Assembly (NCBI GenBank): GCA_023423045.1 | Contig: JAFAGA010000007.1 | Coordinates: 1-34,390 of the forward strand | Length of the DNA stretch: 34,390 nt | Reading direction: 5' to 3' | DNA from: Bacillota bacterium | Lineage (GTDB): Bacteria > Bacillota > Clostridia > Lachnospirales > Lachnospiraceae | Part shown: piece after piece, positions 21,469 through 30,713 of the stretch | Layout of the letters: each line of letters starts with the position of its first letter | Numbering within the stretch: position 1 is the stretch's first letter | Translations under genes and position numbers: made by a program | Notes under the pieces: generated by a model | What the model was told of the DNA's origin: nothing | Database searches by the model: none | What the model saw: only the letters and a program-made list of their open reading frames with translations

Positions 21469-21789
21469 ATGAAGGTATATGCGGTCAAGAACGCTTCAAA
21501 AAGCGGAGCCCTGCCCAAGAAAGAGTTGGAGCTGAAGGAAGCTGACTTGCATTATGAAGAGCGTACGGTAGGTATGAGCAGATTTTTTGCTGCGGCCCAG
21601 GCAAACACAAAAATAGTCCGTCTTCTCCGTACTCCAAAACGAACAAATATTAATAATGGGGATGCGGTGATTCCGATTGATGGGCTACAATATGAAATCA
21701 AGCAGATACAGTATCCCCGGGATGCTCCTTTAAGCATGGATTTGTCACTGGAAAGATTGGAGGCAACCTATGAATTTGCAAAAACTTAG
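21469..21789 (+). CDS. Head-closure / head-tail adaptor protein
   Basis: 106 residues, ATG 21469, weak RBS, probably coupled to the preceding gene. A compact beta-barrel is predicted (VVRLL-type strands, DAVIPIDGLQYEIKQIQYPR), matching SPP1 gp16-like closure proteins at this position. Its end overlaps the next gene by 20 bases. Confidence 0.72.
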   Translation: MKVYAVKNASKSGALPKKELELKEADLHYEERTVGMSRFFAAAQANTKIVRLLRTPKRTNINNGDAVIPIDGLQYEIKQIQYPRDAPLSMDLSLERLEATYEFAKT

Positions 21790-22102
21790 TGAAATATTCG
21801 AATCTATATTGCCCGGAAGAGTATTCCACTACATTGCTGGAACAAAAAGCGATCAGTATATTTTATGGGCCGAGGATGGACAGGCGGACTCTATGCATGG
21901 TGATAATCACATGCAGGAACAGACCTTATCCGGAACATTAGATTTATATACGAAAACAGAATTCGATCCTTTGTTTGATCAAGTCCAGGATGCAATGAAT
22001 CGTTCGGGGATACCTTGGAGATTGGAATCAGTACAATACGAAGAGGAAACCGAATATATCCATTATGAGTGGAGTTGGGAGGTATTGAATAAAATTGGCT
22101 AG
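21770..22102 (+). CDS. Probable tail-terminator / tail completion protein
   Basis: 110 residues, ATG 21770 overlapping the previous gene. The N-terminal helix NLQKLSEIFESILPGRVFHY and alternating strands later (YILWAEDG, TLSGTLDLYTKTEFDP) fit small tail-terminator folds that cap the tail tube. It lies before, rather than after, the gp10-like gene; assignment is by fold and neighbourhood. Confidence 0.6.
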   Translation: MNLQKLSEIFESILPGRVFHYIAGTKSDQYILWAEDGQADSMHGDNHMQEQTLSGTLDLYTKTEFDPLFDQVQDAMNRSGIPWRLESVQYEEETEYIHYEWSWEVLNKIG

Positions 22103-22610
22103 GTTGGAGATTGGACCAGATATTGATGCGTACATGAAGCAACTCGAAAGCTTTGGAATGGATGAGCCGGAAATAGCTAAAAAAATTGTTATGGTCGGAG
22201 CCCAGCCGGTAGCGGATGCAATCCGAAATGAACTAAATAAAATACCGGAAGAAAAATTCAGGCAGTTAAAACAAAACGAAAGATTTGAAGGTCTACCAAG
22301 AAGTCAGAAAAAAGATTTGTTAGACAACCTTGGCATTACTCCTACAGGTGTAGACAAAGAGGGAAATACGAATGTAAAAGTTGGATGGCACGGATATGGA
22401 AGTTACAAATCCAGAAAATATCCAAGAGGTTTGCCCAATGCACTTCTGGCCAGAGCCATAGAAAGCGGATCTTCAGTCCGCAGTAAAGCTCCATTTGTTC
22501 GACCGGCGATTAATAAATCAAGAGAAAAGGCAATTGATGAGATGCAAAAAACGATAAATGAAGAGGCAAATAAATACAATTATAACGGAGGTAAAATATA
22601 TGCGTTGTAG
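22095..22610 (+). CDS. HK97 gp10-like tail/head completion protein
   Basis: 171 residues, TTG 22095 overlapping the previous stop. The pattern PEIAKKIVMVGAQPVADAIR, GLPRSQKKDLLDNLGITP, VKVGWHGYGSYKSRKYPRGL, APFVRPAINKSREKAIDEMQ is characteristic of the HK97-gp10 putative tail-component family, needed for joining heads and tails. Overlaps the next gene by 11 bases. Confidence 0.88.
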   Translation: MARLEIGPDIDAYMKQLESFGMDEPEIAKKIVMVGAQPVADAIRNELNKIPEEKFRQLKQNERFEGLPRSQKKDLLDNLGITPTGVDKEGNTNVKVGWHGYGSYKSRKYPRGLPNALLARAIESGSSVRSKAPFVRPAINKSREKAIDEMQKTINEEANKYNYNGGKIYAL

Positions 22611-22824
22611 ATTTAAGTGTAGAAACAAAACGGACTTTGATGATGGATTGTCAAATGTCCATCTGGAGCCGGTTAGAAGTGAAGAAAATAAACAATTCTT
22701 TCAAAATGAGCCATATGGTAATTTGGATGCAATCGGGCTTACCCCGGAAGCCTCAAAATTATTCGCTGTCGGGAAAGAGTATTTTCTTGATATTACACCG
22801 GCAGAAAAAGAAACGGAGGTATAA
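22600..22824 (+). CDS. Small structural-region protein (74 aa)
   Basis: Start at ATG 22600 behind ACGGAGG, giving MRCRFKCRNKTDFDDGLSNV and onward. It is found beside the tail tube gene, where many Firmicutes siphophages encode a protein of this size; function unproven. Ends three bases before the tail tube start. Confidence 0.75.
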   Translation: MRCRFKCRNKTDFDDGLSNVHLEPVRSEENKQFFQNEPYGNLDAIGLTPEASKLFAVGKEYFLDITPAEKETEV

Positions 22825-22827
22825 GAA

Positions 22828-23637
22828 ATGGCATATTACGGATTGGCATACCCTACAATTTCAAAGTTAAACCTTTCCACAGGAAACTATACAAACGGTT
22901 TTCGGCTTGGAAAGGCGGTAAGCCTTAACCTTACAATCAGCGAGAATGAGGCTCCTGTCTATGGTGACAATATTCTTGCGGAATATGTTAAGGAGTTTAA
23001 GGAAGGAAATATTGCTCTTGGTATCACAACCTTACCCGTACCGGCATACAGCACGGTTTTCGGCCATGAAGTGACAACGGAAGAGACATCAATAAATATC
23101 GTTGATAAGTCAAATGATTTAGCTAATTATGTCGGTGTTGGATTGGTTAAGTATGAGATGGTTGACGGAGTGAGGAAATATATCGCCATATGGATATATA
23201 AAGTGCTTTTTTCAGAGTCGGGAGAGACAGCCACAACTTCTGGTGAGAATATTTCATTCCAGACACCTACAATCAATGGAACAATCAGTGTACTTCCGGA
23301 TAAACGTTGGAGAGAGCGCAGGATCTATGATTCAGAAGCAGCTGCTCAGGCTTGGATTGACAGCAAGGCAAATATCATTGATATCTGTACCACACCTGAA
23401 GCAAGCCTGGAAAGTGGAACGTATACGGAGGAACAGGCAGAGGGTATTATTTTGACGGCAGGGGATGGAGAAACCATCTATTACACCAAAAATGGAACTA
23501 CACCTTCGCCGCAGAACGGGACACAGTATACCGCGCCGATTGATATTACTGAATCCTGTGCCATTAAAGCGATAGCGGTAAAGGAAGGAAAGAATGCATC
23601 AGCGATAGCGGTGTATGAATATATAATTACCGTATAA
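22828..23637 (+). CDS. Major tail protein (phi13 type) with C-terminal sugar-binding-like domain
   Basis: 269 residues, ATG 22828 behind ACGGAGG. Residues ~1-180 are the tail-tube protein of the phi13 family (GLAYPTISKLNLSTGNYTNG, later SFQTPTINGTISV). From ~190 there is a beta-sandwich resembling the chitobiase/beta-hexosaminidase C-terminal type: EASLESGTY, then GETIYYTKNGTTPSPQNGTQ, then ITESCAIKAIAVKEGKNASA. Such appendages decorate the tube exterior. A strong terminator follows. Confidence 0.92.
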   Translation: MAYYGLAYPTISKLNLSTGNYTNGFRLGKAVSLNLTISENEAPVYGDNILAEYVKEFKEGNIALGITTLPVPAYSTVFGHEVTTEETSINIVDKSNDLANYVGVGLVKYEMVDGVRKYIAIWIYKVLFSESGETATTSGENISFQTPTINGTISVLPDKRWRERRIYDSEAAAQAWIDSKANIIDICTTPEASLESGTYTEEQAEGIILTAGDGETIYYTKNGTTPSPQNGTQYTAPIDITESCAIKAIAVKEGKNASAIAVYEYIITV

Positions 23638-23652
23638 TACAAAACATGGATA

Positions 23653-23688
23653 AAGGGAGGGAGCGTGAAATATGCTCCTTCCCTTTTT
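23653..23688 (+). terminator. Terminator after the major tail gene
   Basis: AAGGGAGGGAGC (23653-23664), 9-base loop, GCTCCTTCCCTT (23674-23685) with one G-U pair, running into TTT. The 12-bp stem ends about 13 bases before the chaperone start and should lower downstream expression relative to the abundant tube protein. Confidence 0.8.
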
Positions 23689-23698
23689 AGGAGGTAAA

Positions 23699-24190
23699 AT
23701 GAGATACCTAAAACCATACAAACCAGTAATAGAAATAAATAATAATAGGTATGAGCTGATCTACTCTTTAGAAGTAATCGATGAGATACAGGATAAAACG
23801 CAATTACCTATGATTGAAGTAATTTCAATGCTCTTTGATTATAAAACGAGAGAGGCAGCGGTTAAATTATTGATTAAGTATTTGACCGGGCAAATAATTG
23901 CAATCAAAGAAAATGAACTTGAAAGCTACAGCATCTTATTGCTGAATACATATATCGAACAAATAAAAAGCAAAGAAATCAAGGGAAATCAAGCCAAAGA
24001 AAAACCAAATGGTGAACATGAATTTATAGATGTTGAACGTTTATTTTATATCGGTACAGTGGTGTTAAATCGTCCGGAAGAAAAAGTATGGGCCATGACG
24101 GTGAGAGAATTGCGCACCCTGCATAATGAGCATGCGGCCTATAACGGATGGATCAAAGAAGAAGAGGAACAATCATTATTAAAATTATAG
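23699..24190 (+). CDS. Tail assembly chaperone
   Basis: 163 residues from ATG 23699, set by AGGAGG (an in-frame upstream ATG lies inside the terminator). Size, acidic helical content (LEVIDEIQDKTQLPMIEVIS) and position between tail tube and tape measure identify a gpG/gpGT-type chaperone. No second, frame-shifted T-like frame remains between it and the tape measure, so the two parts appear fused or the frameshift is absent. Confidence 0.82.
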   Translation: MRYLKPYKPVIEINNNRYELIYSLEVIDEIQDKTQLPMIEVISMLFDYKTREAAVKLLIKYLTGQIIAIKENELESYSILLLNTYIEQIKSKEIKGNQAKEKPNGEHEFIDVERLFYIGTVVLNRPEEKVWAMTVRELRTLHNEHAAYNGWIKEEEEQSLLKL

Positions 24191-24200
24191 GAGGTCAGCC

Positions 24201-27200
24201 ATGGCAGAAAATAAAGCAAATATTGGGCCAAGAATAGTACTTGAGGGAGAAGCGGAATATAAAAAGGCTATACTGGAGGCAGGAAAAAATACTGCTTATT
24301 ACAAAACAGAGTTAAAAGCACTCAGTGTTGAATTTGAGGGGAATGCCAATTCTTTAGAAGCACTAAGGGCTAAAAACGAAATTTATTTAAAACAGCAGGA
24401 AGAGCAGAATAAAAAGCTCCAGGTATTAAGAGGAGCATTAGATGAAACGACAAAAAAATATGGAGAGAACTCGGTCCAGGCCAAAGAATGGCAGGCTAAG
24501 TTAAATACAGCCTATGCAGAATTAAACAACCTGAATAAAGAAATTAGTAAGAATGAAAAATATCTGAAGGAAGCGAAAGCGTCAACCGATCAGACAGCAA
24601 CCTCCATAGATAGATTTGGAAAGGAAGTAAAGTCAGCGGGAAATGAAGCTGAAAAAGCAGGCGAGAAGTTTAAGATAAATCTGAAAAGTGCGGCAGTTAT
24701 TGCCGGGGTTACCGCTTTAGCAGCTTCCATCAAAAATGTATCAGAGGAGTTGGTGGACTTAGTTAAAAATACAGCTGCTTATGCGGATGATATTTTGACT
24801 ATGTCAGCTCAAACAGGAATTGCAACGGATACTCTTCAGGAATTGAATTATATGCAGGAATTAACCGATGTTTCCCTAGAAACGACAACCAAAAGCATGG
24901 CAAAACAAATAAAATCCATGTATAGTGCCCAAAAAGGTACTGAGGATTATGTGAATGCGTATAAAAAACTGCAAGTTGAGTTTACCAATATGGACGGTTC
25001 CCTAAGAAAATCGGATATTGTCTATTGGGAAATTATAGATGCGCTGGGCCAGATGGCTAACGAGACAGAAAGGGATGCCACAGCAATGCTTCTTTTGGGG
25101 CGATCTGCGCAGGACCTGAATCCGCTAATCCAGATTGGTAGTGCCGGTGTAGCAGAATTTGCACGGGAAGCGCGTAACATGGGAGCGGTATTATCGAATG
25201 AAACCCTGGATAAGCTGGGGGAAACGGATGATGCCTTACAAAGATTGTATCAGCAGTTAGAAATAAGTAAAAGAAATATAGGGGCCGCCATAGCACCGGA
25301 GGTAACGGACGCATTTGAAAAAATTGCAAACAAAATTGATGAAGTAGATGATAAAATCGCTGACTTTGCGAAAGATGCTATCGAACCAATGGTGGACGGA
25401 TTTATTTGGATAATTGATCATGCGGATGCAATTACCGCGGGGATTAAAGGGATTACCGCAGGCATAATCACAAAAAAAGCGGCAGATGGAGTGGTATATG
25501 CAGTAGAGGCTTATAAAACACTTAAAACAGCAACAGAAGCCGCCACAGTTGCTCAAACAGCATTTAACGTAGCCAGTAAAGCGAATGTTATTGGTGCGAT
25601 CGCCAGTATAGCAATAGGCGCAGGCACTGCGCTATACTCCTATGCAAAGAGCGTAAAAGAGGCTTCGGATGAAACTGAAAAGTTAAATGATGAAACTCAG
25701 AAACTTAAGGATGCATACAAAGAGATTAATGAAACTATTCAGAAGGATATTGAGAATAGAAATAAATCACTAAACTCAATAAAGGATGAGAGTAATGCAG
25801 TATTAGAATTGGTAGATAGTCTATATGATCTTAGTGACCAAGAAAATAAATCTAATATTTCGAAACAGCAAATGATTTCATTGGTAGAACAGATTAATAA
25901 GACTATGCCTGAAATGAATTTAACAATCGATGAACAGACGGGAGCGTTAAGCAAACAACGCGAAGAGATAGAAAAATTAGTGCAAGCCCATGTAGAACTA
26001 AGTACAGTAAATGCATTAAAAGATCAGCTTCCTCAAATTGCGCTAAACAAATATGCGAAAGAAAAAGAACTAAATGCCTTACTTGAAGAGAGGAAAGTAC
26101 TGGAAAATGATTTGGACGTATTAAATGAAAAATATCGTGCAGCATCGGAGTTATCTTTCTTTAAAGAACAATCGGAAAAGAGCAGATTGATTGACCTGAC
26201 AACAGAACTTAATAAGAAAATCGGAAATAATATTGTTGAAACTCAGAAAGCAGAAAAGGCAATAGAAGATCTGGGATCATCCTATGAAGAAACACTAAGA
26301 TATATAGGACAGCATTCTGATTTGTCTGCTGCTACAAGGACATTAGATAATTTTTTGTCCAAGTACAAAGAAACATTGGATTCACAGAATAAGGATTTTG
26401 AGAACGGTCTGAGCAATAGAATAGATGCAATAAAGGATACCTATAAGGAGTCAGAAAAAGCTCTGGAAAAAAGTCAAAAGGCAGAGAAAAAGGCTCTTGA
26501 TAAAGCACAGAAGGAGCAAACCGAAGCTATTAAGGCAGCGTCAGATGAAGAGTTAAAAATTCTTGAGAAAAAGCATAAAAAGAAATTAGAACTAATCAAT
26601 GAAGAATATCTTAAAAAAATGAAGTTAGCTGACGAGGATCGATATAATGCGATCAAGGAAGTACAGGACCAAATAGATGCCATTGATGCTCAGACAGAGG
26701 CCGAGGACAGGGCTATTGCATCGCGTGAGGAAGCGGAGAAGCGGGCGGAATTGATCTTAAAGGTAGAAGCCGCCAAAACAGCCGAAGAGAGGCTAGATGC
26801 TCAAAAGGAGCTTGCAGACTTTGAGGAAAAAACTGCTCGTGATAGGCTTAAGACAGAAAGAGGTTTACAAAAAAATATACTGGAAGAGCAAAAAGACACG
26901 ATAAATGAAGCATATAAGGCGAAAATCGAAACCTTAGAGGAGGAAAAAAAGCAACAAGAAGAAAATGCTGAATTATCTTTAGAAAGTGAAAAGAAAGCTA
27001 TTGCCGATCGCTTAGAAAAAAAGAAGGAGGAATTGGGAGAAATTCATGATTTGGAAAGAGAATCCCTTGATGAAAGACATGAGAATGCCAAAGACATTAT
27101 TGATAAGCAAAAGGCATATGCGATCCAAAGCGCCAAGGATACCTATGAAGAGGATTTAAGATTATTTAAAGTAAATAATGCATTGAAATATGATGAAGCA

Positions 27201-27494
27201 GTAGCAAACCAGGAATTAATAAAAAAGAATATCAGTCAAAGTGTGTTCGATTCTTCTGGCGGTTTTTCAGCGGCCCAAAGGGAATTTGTAAAATCAAATT
27301 TGTGGGATAGGGATTATATATTTGGTAATCAATTTAGGCTTCAACAAAACACGTCACAAATTGCTTTTGATTATTCCGAGATGGAGGATCGATTTGTTTC
27401 CGCATTAAAAAATACAAAACTAGAAGTCATTCTTGAAAAAGACAAAGTCGGATCAATTGTGGAAAAGACCGTAAACAAAATGATACAACGATAG
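24201..27494 (+). CDS. Tape measure protein
   Basis: 1097 residues, ATG 24201 behind AGGAGGTC. Begins NIGPRIVLEGEAEYKKAILE, a common siphophage tape-measure opening, then a coiled coil, hydrophobic segments (~AAVIAGVTALAASI and GAIASIAIGAGTALYSYA) and very long charged coiled coils rich in K, E and A from ~residue 740 to 1000. It sets tail length; at roughly 1.5 angstrom per residue the tail would be about 160 nm. No lytic domain is evident. Confidence 0.95.
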   Translation: MAENKANIGPRIVLEGEAEYKKAILEAGKNTAYYKTELKALSVEFEGNANSLEALRAKNEIYLKQQEEQNKKLQVLRGALDETTKKYGENSVQAKEWQAKLNTAYAELNNLNKEISKNEKYLKEAKASTDQTATSIDRFGKEVKSAGNEAEKAGEKFKINLKSAAVIAGVTALAASIKNVSEELVDLVKNTAAYADDILTMSAQTGIATDTLQELNYMQELTDVSLETTTKSMAKQIKSMYSAQKGTEDYVNAYKKLQVEFTNMDGSLRKSDIVYWEIIDALGQMANETERDATAMLLLGRSAQDLNPLIQIGSAGVAEFAREARNMGAVLSNETLDKLGETDDALQRLYQQLEISKRNIGAAIAPEVTDAFEKIANKIDEVDDKIADFAKDAIEPMVDGFIWIIDHADAITAGIKGITAGIITKKAADGVVYAVEAYKTLKTATEAATVAQTAFNVASKANVIGAIASIAIGAGTALYSYAKSVKEASDETEKLNDETQKLKDAYKEINETIQKDIENRNKSLNSIKDESNAVLELVDSLYDLSDQENKSNISKQQMISLVEQINKTMPEMNLTIDEQTGALSKQREEIEKLVQAHVELSTVNALKDQLPQIALNKYAKEKELNALLEERKVLENDLDVLNEKYRAASELSFFKEQSEKSRLIDLTTELNKKIGNNIVETQKAEKAIEDLGSSYEETLRYIGQHSDLSAATRTLDNFLSKYKETLDSQNKDFENGLSNRIDAIKDTYKESEKALEKSQKAEKKALDKAQKEQTEAIKAASDEELKILEKKHKKKLELINEEYLKKMKLADEDRYNAIKEVQDQIDAIDAQTEAEDRAIASREEAEKRAELILKVEAAKTAEERLDAQKELADFEEKTARDRLKTERGLQKNILEEQKDTINEAYKAKIETLEEEKKQQEENAELSLESEKKAIADRLEKKKEELGEIHDLERESLDERHENAKDIIDKQKAYAIQSAKDTYEEDLRLFKVNNALKYDEAVANQELIKKNISQSVFDSSGGFSAAQREFVKSNLWDRDYIFGNQFRLQQNTSQIAFDYSEMEDRFVSALKNTKLEVILEKDKVGSIVEKTVNKMIQR

Positions 27495-27504
27495 GAGGGG
27501 TATC

Positions 27505-28176
27505 TTGAGTAATTTTATTTTCAATGGAATATGCTCAGATGATATGGGGCTTATAATAGAGAAACTTCCTCCTATTGTTAAGCCTCCAAAAAGATATAAT
27601 TTAATCGAAATAGACGGTGCGGATCGTGCGGTTGTCGAGACACTTGGGTATAAAGCATATGAAAAAACGATACCGGTGGGATTTAAGAATACAGATCTCA
27701 GTGAAATAGTTGACTGGCTGGAAGGGGAAGGCAAACTAATATTAAGCAATGAGGAAGATAAATATTATGATGCCTTTATCCTTAATCAAATTGATTATGA
27801 AAGGATAATACGGTACCGAAAAGCGAATATCACATTTTTGGTACAGCCGTATAAATACTCATTTGGAGAGGAGGAGACAACAGCGAGAGAAGTAATAAAT
27901 CAGGGGAATGTTGATTGTCTTCCCCTCATGACTATTTATGGATCGGGGTATATCGTGGTAAGTATCAATAATGTTGAAGTATGCCGGATCAGTAATATCA
28001 ATGGATATATATCCCTGGATGGAGAGGAGCAGGAAGCAAAAAAAGGGGATGTACTGCAAAACAGGATAATGTCAGGTCAATTTCCGGTGTTTTCTCCTGG
28101 GTTAAATAAAATATCATTTACCGGATCTGGAACAGTAACCGAAGTAAAAACCATTGTAAGGAGTCGGTGGTTATGA
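27505..28176 (+). CDS. Distal tail protein (Dit)
   Basis: 223 residues, TTG 27505 behind AGGAGGGG. FIFNGICSDDMGLIIEKLPP at the N-terminus and a beta-rich C-terminal half (GSGYIVVSINNVEV, GLNKISFTG) match siphovirus Dit, the hub hexamer joining the tail tube to baseplate and Tal. Ends in an ATGA overlap with the Tal gene. Confidence 0.92.
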   Translation: MSNFIFNGICSDDMGLIIEKLPPIVKPPKRYNLIEIDGADRAVVETLGYKAYEKTIPVGFKNTDLSEIVDWLEGEGKLILSNEEDKYYDAFILNQIDYERIIRYRKANITFLVQPYKYSFGEEETTAREVINQGNVDCLPLMTIYGSGYIVVSINNVEVCRISNINGYISLDGEEQEAKKGDVLQNRIMSGQFPVFSPGLNKISFTGSGTVTEVKTIVRSRWL

Positions 28177-30506
28177 TAAAGGTATTTAATGCAAATGATA
28201 CGAATTACTCAACCAATGGCGAGGTAATATTAAAGCCATCAGGAGCGGTTATAACAAAGAATTATGAAGAAGAGTACATTGAAATTTCCGCATCAGTTAG
28301 GTATGCGGATTTTTTAATTCAGGACAATGTAATAATCGTCGACACTCTTGCTGGAATGAAGGGATATCGGATACATAACCCTGTGATTGGGGATGCCATA
28401 TCCGTAAAGGCATTATTATGCTATCAGCAGTTTCCTCCCTCTCCTGCAGATCGTGGAGTAGTGATTGCACATAAAAAAAATATGAGTAATTGCGAGAAAA
28501 CCGAAAACTGGGATGATGTTGTAACGAAGCTAATTCCCATTGGCTACAATGACACTAGGCTACCGGAAGGATATATTTCCGTGGCAAGTCCTTATCCTAA
28601 AGTATATGAAAAGACAATTGAATTTGATTTGCCGGAGAATTTGATTAGCCAGGTTGAAGCAATGGAGGAGGAGATTGAAGACGATGAAGCCATTGTCAGC
28701 GGATTAGAGAGCAGCATAATCACTCTTCAGGCTAAAATGAGTGCTTATGATATATCCATAGCAAGTATACAGGCTGAAAAGGCTGATTTACAGCGGAGAT
28801 TATCCGAATTAGGATCATCCGAAGCAGAGTTAAAAGAAAAGGCTGTAATTGAGGCTCAAATCCCTTTGATAAGCAACGAGATAGCAGATATGCTTACAGA
28901 GAAAGGTAATGCCAACGCTGCGCTAAATGCCTCACGTGAAAACTTAATTACCGAAAAAGCAAAACTAGCTATTGCACAAAGTTCCTATCAAGCTATTGTA
29001 GTTGGAAATTTAAGAAGCCAAGCGATAGCGTATCTGGATGCAAATCAATACCCCCAGATCAATTATAATCTCGAAGCACATCTGGAGGGAATAATTGAGG
29101 TTGGGGATATTGTGCACATAAAGTACCCGGAAATAAAAGTGGATCTTCTTTCTTCGGTAACTGCTTTTAAATGGAATTGCCTGACGAAAAAGTTTATGCA
29201 GATTGAAATCGGCAAAAAATTAATGGACCTGAAAGGGACTATTGCAGAAATCAAGGAAGCTATTGCGGACAATTCGGAGACGATAAGAAAGACGGGAAAT
29301 ACAGTTAATAAATATCGATCAGAGTATAAAAGAGACAATGAGGAGCTGGTAAGCAAATTTACCCATGAAATATATGGGGCCAGTGATGGTATCTATGGAT
29401 TACTGACAAAGTATCAATCGGTATTCCGTCAAACAGCATCCGAGATCAGCGGTACAGTATCCAGGACTAACGCAGATATGAGCAGTCAAGTTGCCTCATT
29501 GAGGATTACAGCAGATGCCATAACAGCTATGGTGCAATCCAATTATACGGCGTTGGATGGGAAAATTACTGAAAACTCATCAAGGATTACACAGACAGCA
29601 ACAGAAATCAGAAGTGAAGTATCGGCTTCTGTAGTATCTCTCGATGGGAAAATATCAAATAATTCCTCGCTTATCAGCCAAACCGCCTCACAGATCCGCA
29701 GTGAGGTTAATTCAAAATTCACGAATTATTCCACTACAACGCAAATGAATTCTGCTATAAGCCAGAGTGCATCAAGCATTACCTCCAGTGTGACAACATC
29801 AATCAACGGAGTAAAAACAGATGTGTCAAGGGTGGAGCAGACGGCAAATAAAATCACATGGTTGGTAAAAAGCGGTTCTTCCTCCTCTGATTTTACCTTA
29901 ACAGATAGAGCGATCAGTTTGGTTGCATCACAAATTAGTTTAACCGGCTATGTAAAATTCAATGATTTATCAGCTTCAGGATCCACATCCATTAATGGAG
30001 CCAATATAATCACAGGGACATTATCAGCAGAAAAAATTACAACCGGGTATCTGAGAGCAGACAGAATATCAGGTGGAATATTGAATTTTGCTTTGATAAG
30101 CGCTTTGAATCTCACTGCTTCCATGATACAAGCCGGGACACTTGATGCAAATAAAGTCAACGTAATAAATCTTAATGCAGATAGTATAACATCGGGTGCA
30201 CTAAGCATCAGGTATATTAAAATGAATGATTACCTGGTTATGAACACGGGTAGCTCTTCGAACTATCTGCGTATTGGTGGGACTAATTATCAATACATAA
30301 ATGGACTTGAAATAGGTGCAACTTCTTTCCATGTTTTGTCCCAATATGTACGGTTATGCCCAGCAGGTTCTACGCTTGGATTTTTTGGTTCTTCCGGATC
30401 TCAAAAAAAGACGGTTTCCAATACATCATCTTCTGCGGATTTATCGGAAGTCAGAAGCAAATTAAATGAGTTGTTAAATGCGCTCCGTGGCTACGGAGAA
30501 ATATAA
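28173..30506 (+). CDS. Tail-associated baseplate protein (Tal / prophage endopeptidase-tail type)
   Basis: 777 residues from ATG 28173 (GTG 28167 possible); AGGAGTCGG upstream. The first ~330 residues resemble the gp27-like Tal hub (KVYEKTIEFDLPENLISQVE leading into a coiled coil ~160-270). The rest is a repetitive Ser/Thr-rich helical fibre with heptad-like SQTASQIRSEV and ITENSSRITQTATEIRSEVS segments, then beta repeats (SINGANIITGTLSAEKITTG), as in long tail-tip fibres. No peptidase motif was identified. Forms the central tail tip. Confidence 0.88.
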   Translation: MIKVFNANDTNYSTNGEVILKPSGAVITKNYEEEYIEISASVRYADFLIQDNVIIVDTLAGMKGYRIHNPVIGDAISVKALLCYQQFPPSPADRGVVIAHKKNMSNCEKTENWDDVVTKLIPIGYNDTRLPEGYISVASPYPKVYEKTIEFDLPENLISQVEAMEEEIEDDEAIVSGLESSIITLQAKMSAYDISIASIQAEKADLQRRLSELGSSEAELKEKAVIEAQIPLISNEIADMLTEKGNANAALNASRENLITEKAKLAIAQSSYQAIVVGNLRSQAIAYLDANQYPQINYNLEAHLEGIIEVGDIVHIKYPEIKVDLLSSVTAFKWNCLTKKFMQIEIGKKLMDLKGTIAEIKEAIADNSETIRKTGNTVNKYRSEYKRDNEELVSKFTHEIYGASDGIYGLLTKYQSVFRQTASEISGTVSRTNADMSSQVASLRITADAITAMVQSNYTALDGKITENSSRITQTATEIRSEVSASVVSLDGKISNNSSLISQTASQIRSEVNSKFTNYSTTTQMNSAISQSASSITSSVTTSINGVKTDVSRVEQTANKITWLVKSGSSSSDFTLTDRAISLVASQISLTGYVKFNDLSASGSTSINGANIITGTLSAEKITTGYLRADRISGGILNFALISALNLTASMIQAGTLDANKVNVINLNADSITSGALSIRYIKMNDYLVMNTGSSSNYLRIGGTNYQYINGLEIGATSFHVLSQYVRLCPAGSTLGFFGSSGSQKKTVSNTSSSADLSEVRSKLNELLNALRGYGEI

Positions 30507-30518
30507 GGAGGATATGAA

Positions 30519-30713
30519 ATGAAAACGGTTGTATACACCATGGAGCAAATCATTGATTTATCCAGATTAATCAATGGATTAACAGTTACAGGGCTTGAAA
30601 ACTGCAAATTGATCGCAGCAGCTGCACACATCATAGATACACCATTATCTATTGATGAGAACGGTGATGATAGTGAGAATGGAGATGAAGAAAATGAGCA
30701 ACCTGAGACTTAA
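30519..30713 (+). CDS. Small acidic protein before the fibre gene (64 aa)
   Basis: ATG 30519 behind AAGGAGGAT. Helical 64-residue protein with a very acidic tail (ENGDDSENGDEENEQPET). Genes of this sort often sit between Tal and the baseplate upper protein; role unknown. Overlaps the next gene by 20 bases. Confidence 0.7.
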   Translation: MKTVVYTMEQIIDLSRLINGLTVTGLENCKLIAAAAHIIDTPLSIDENGDDSENGDEENEQPET

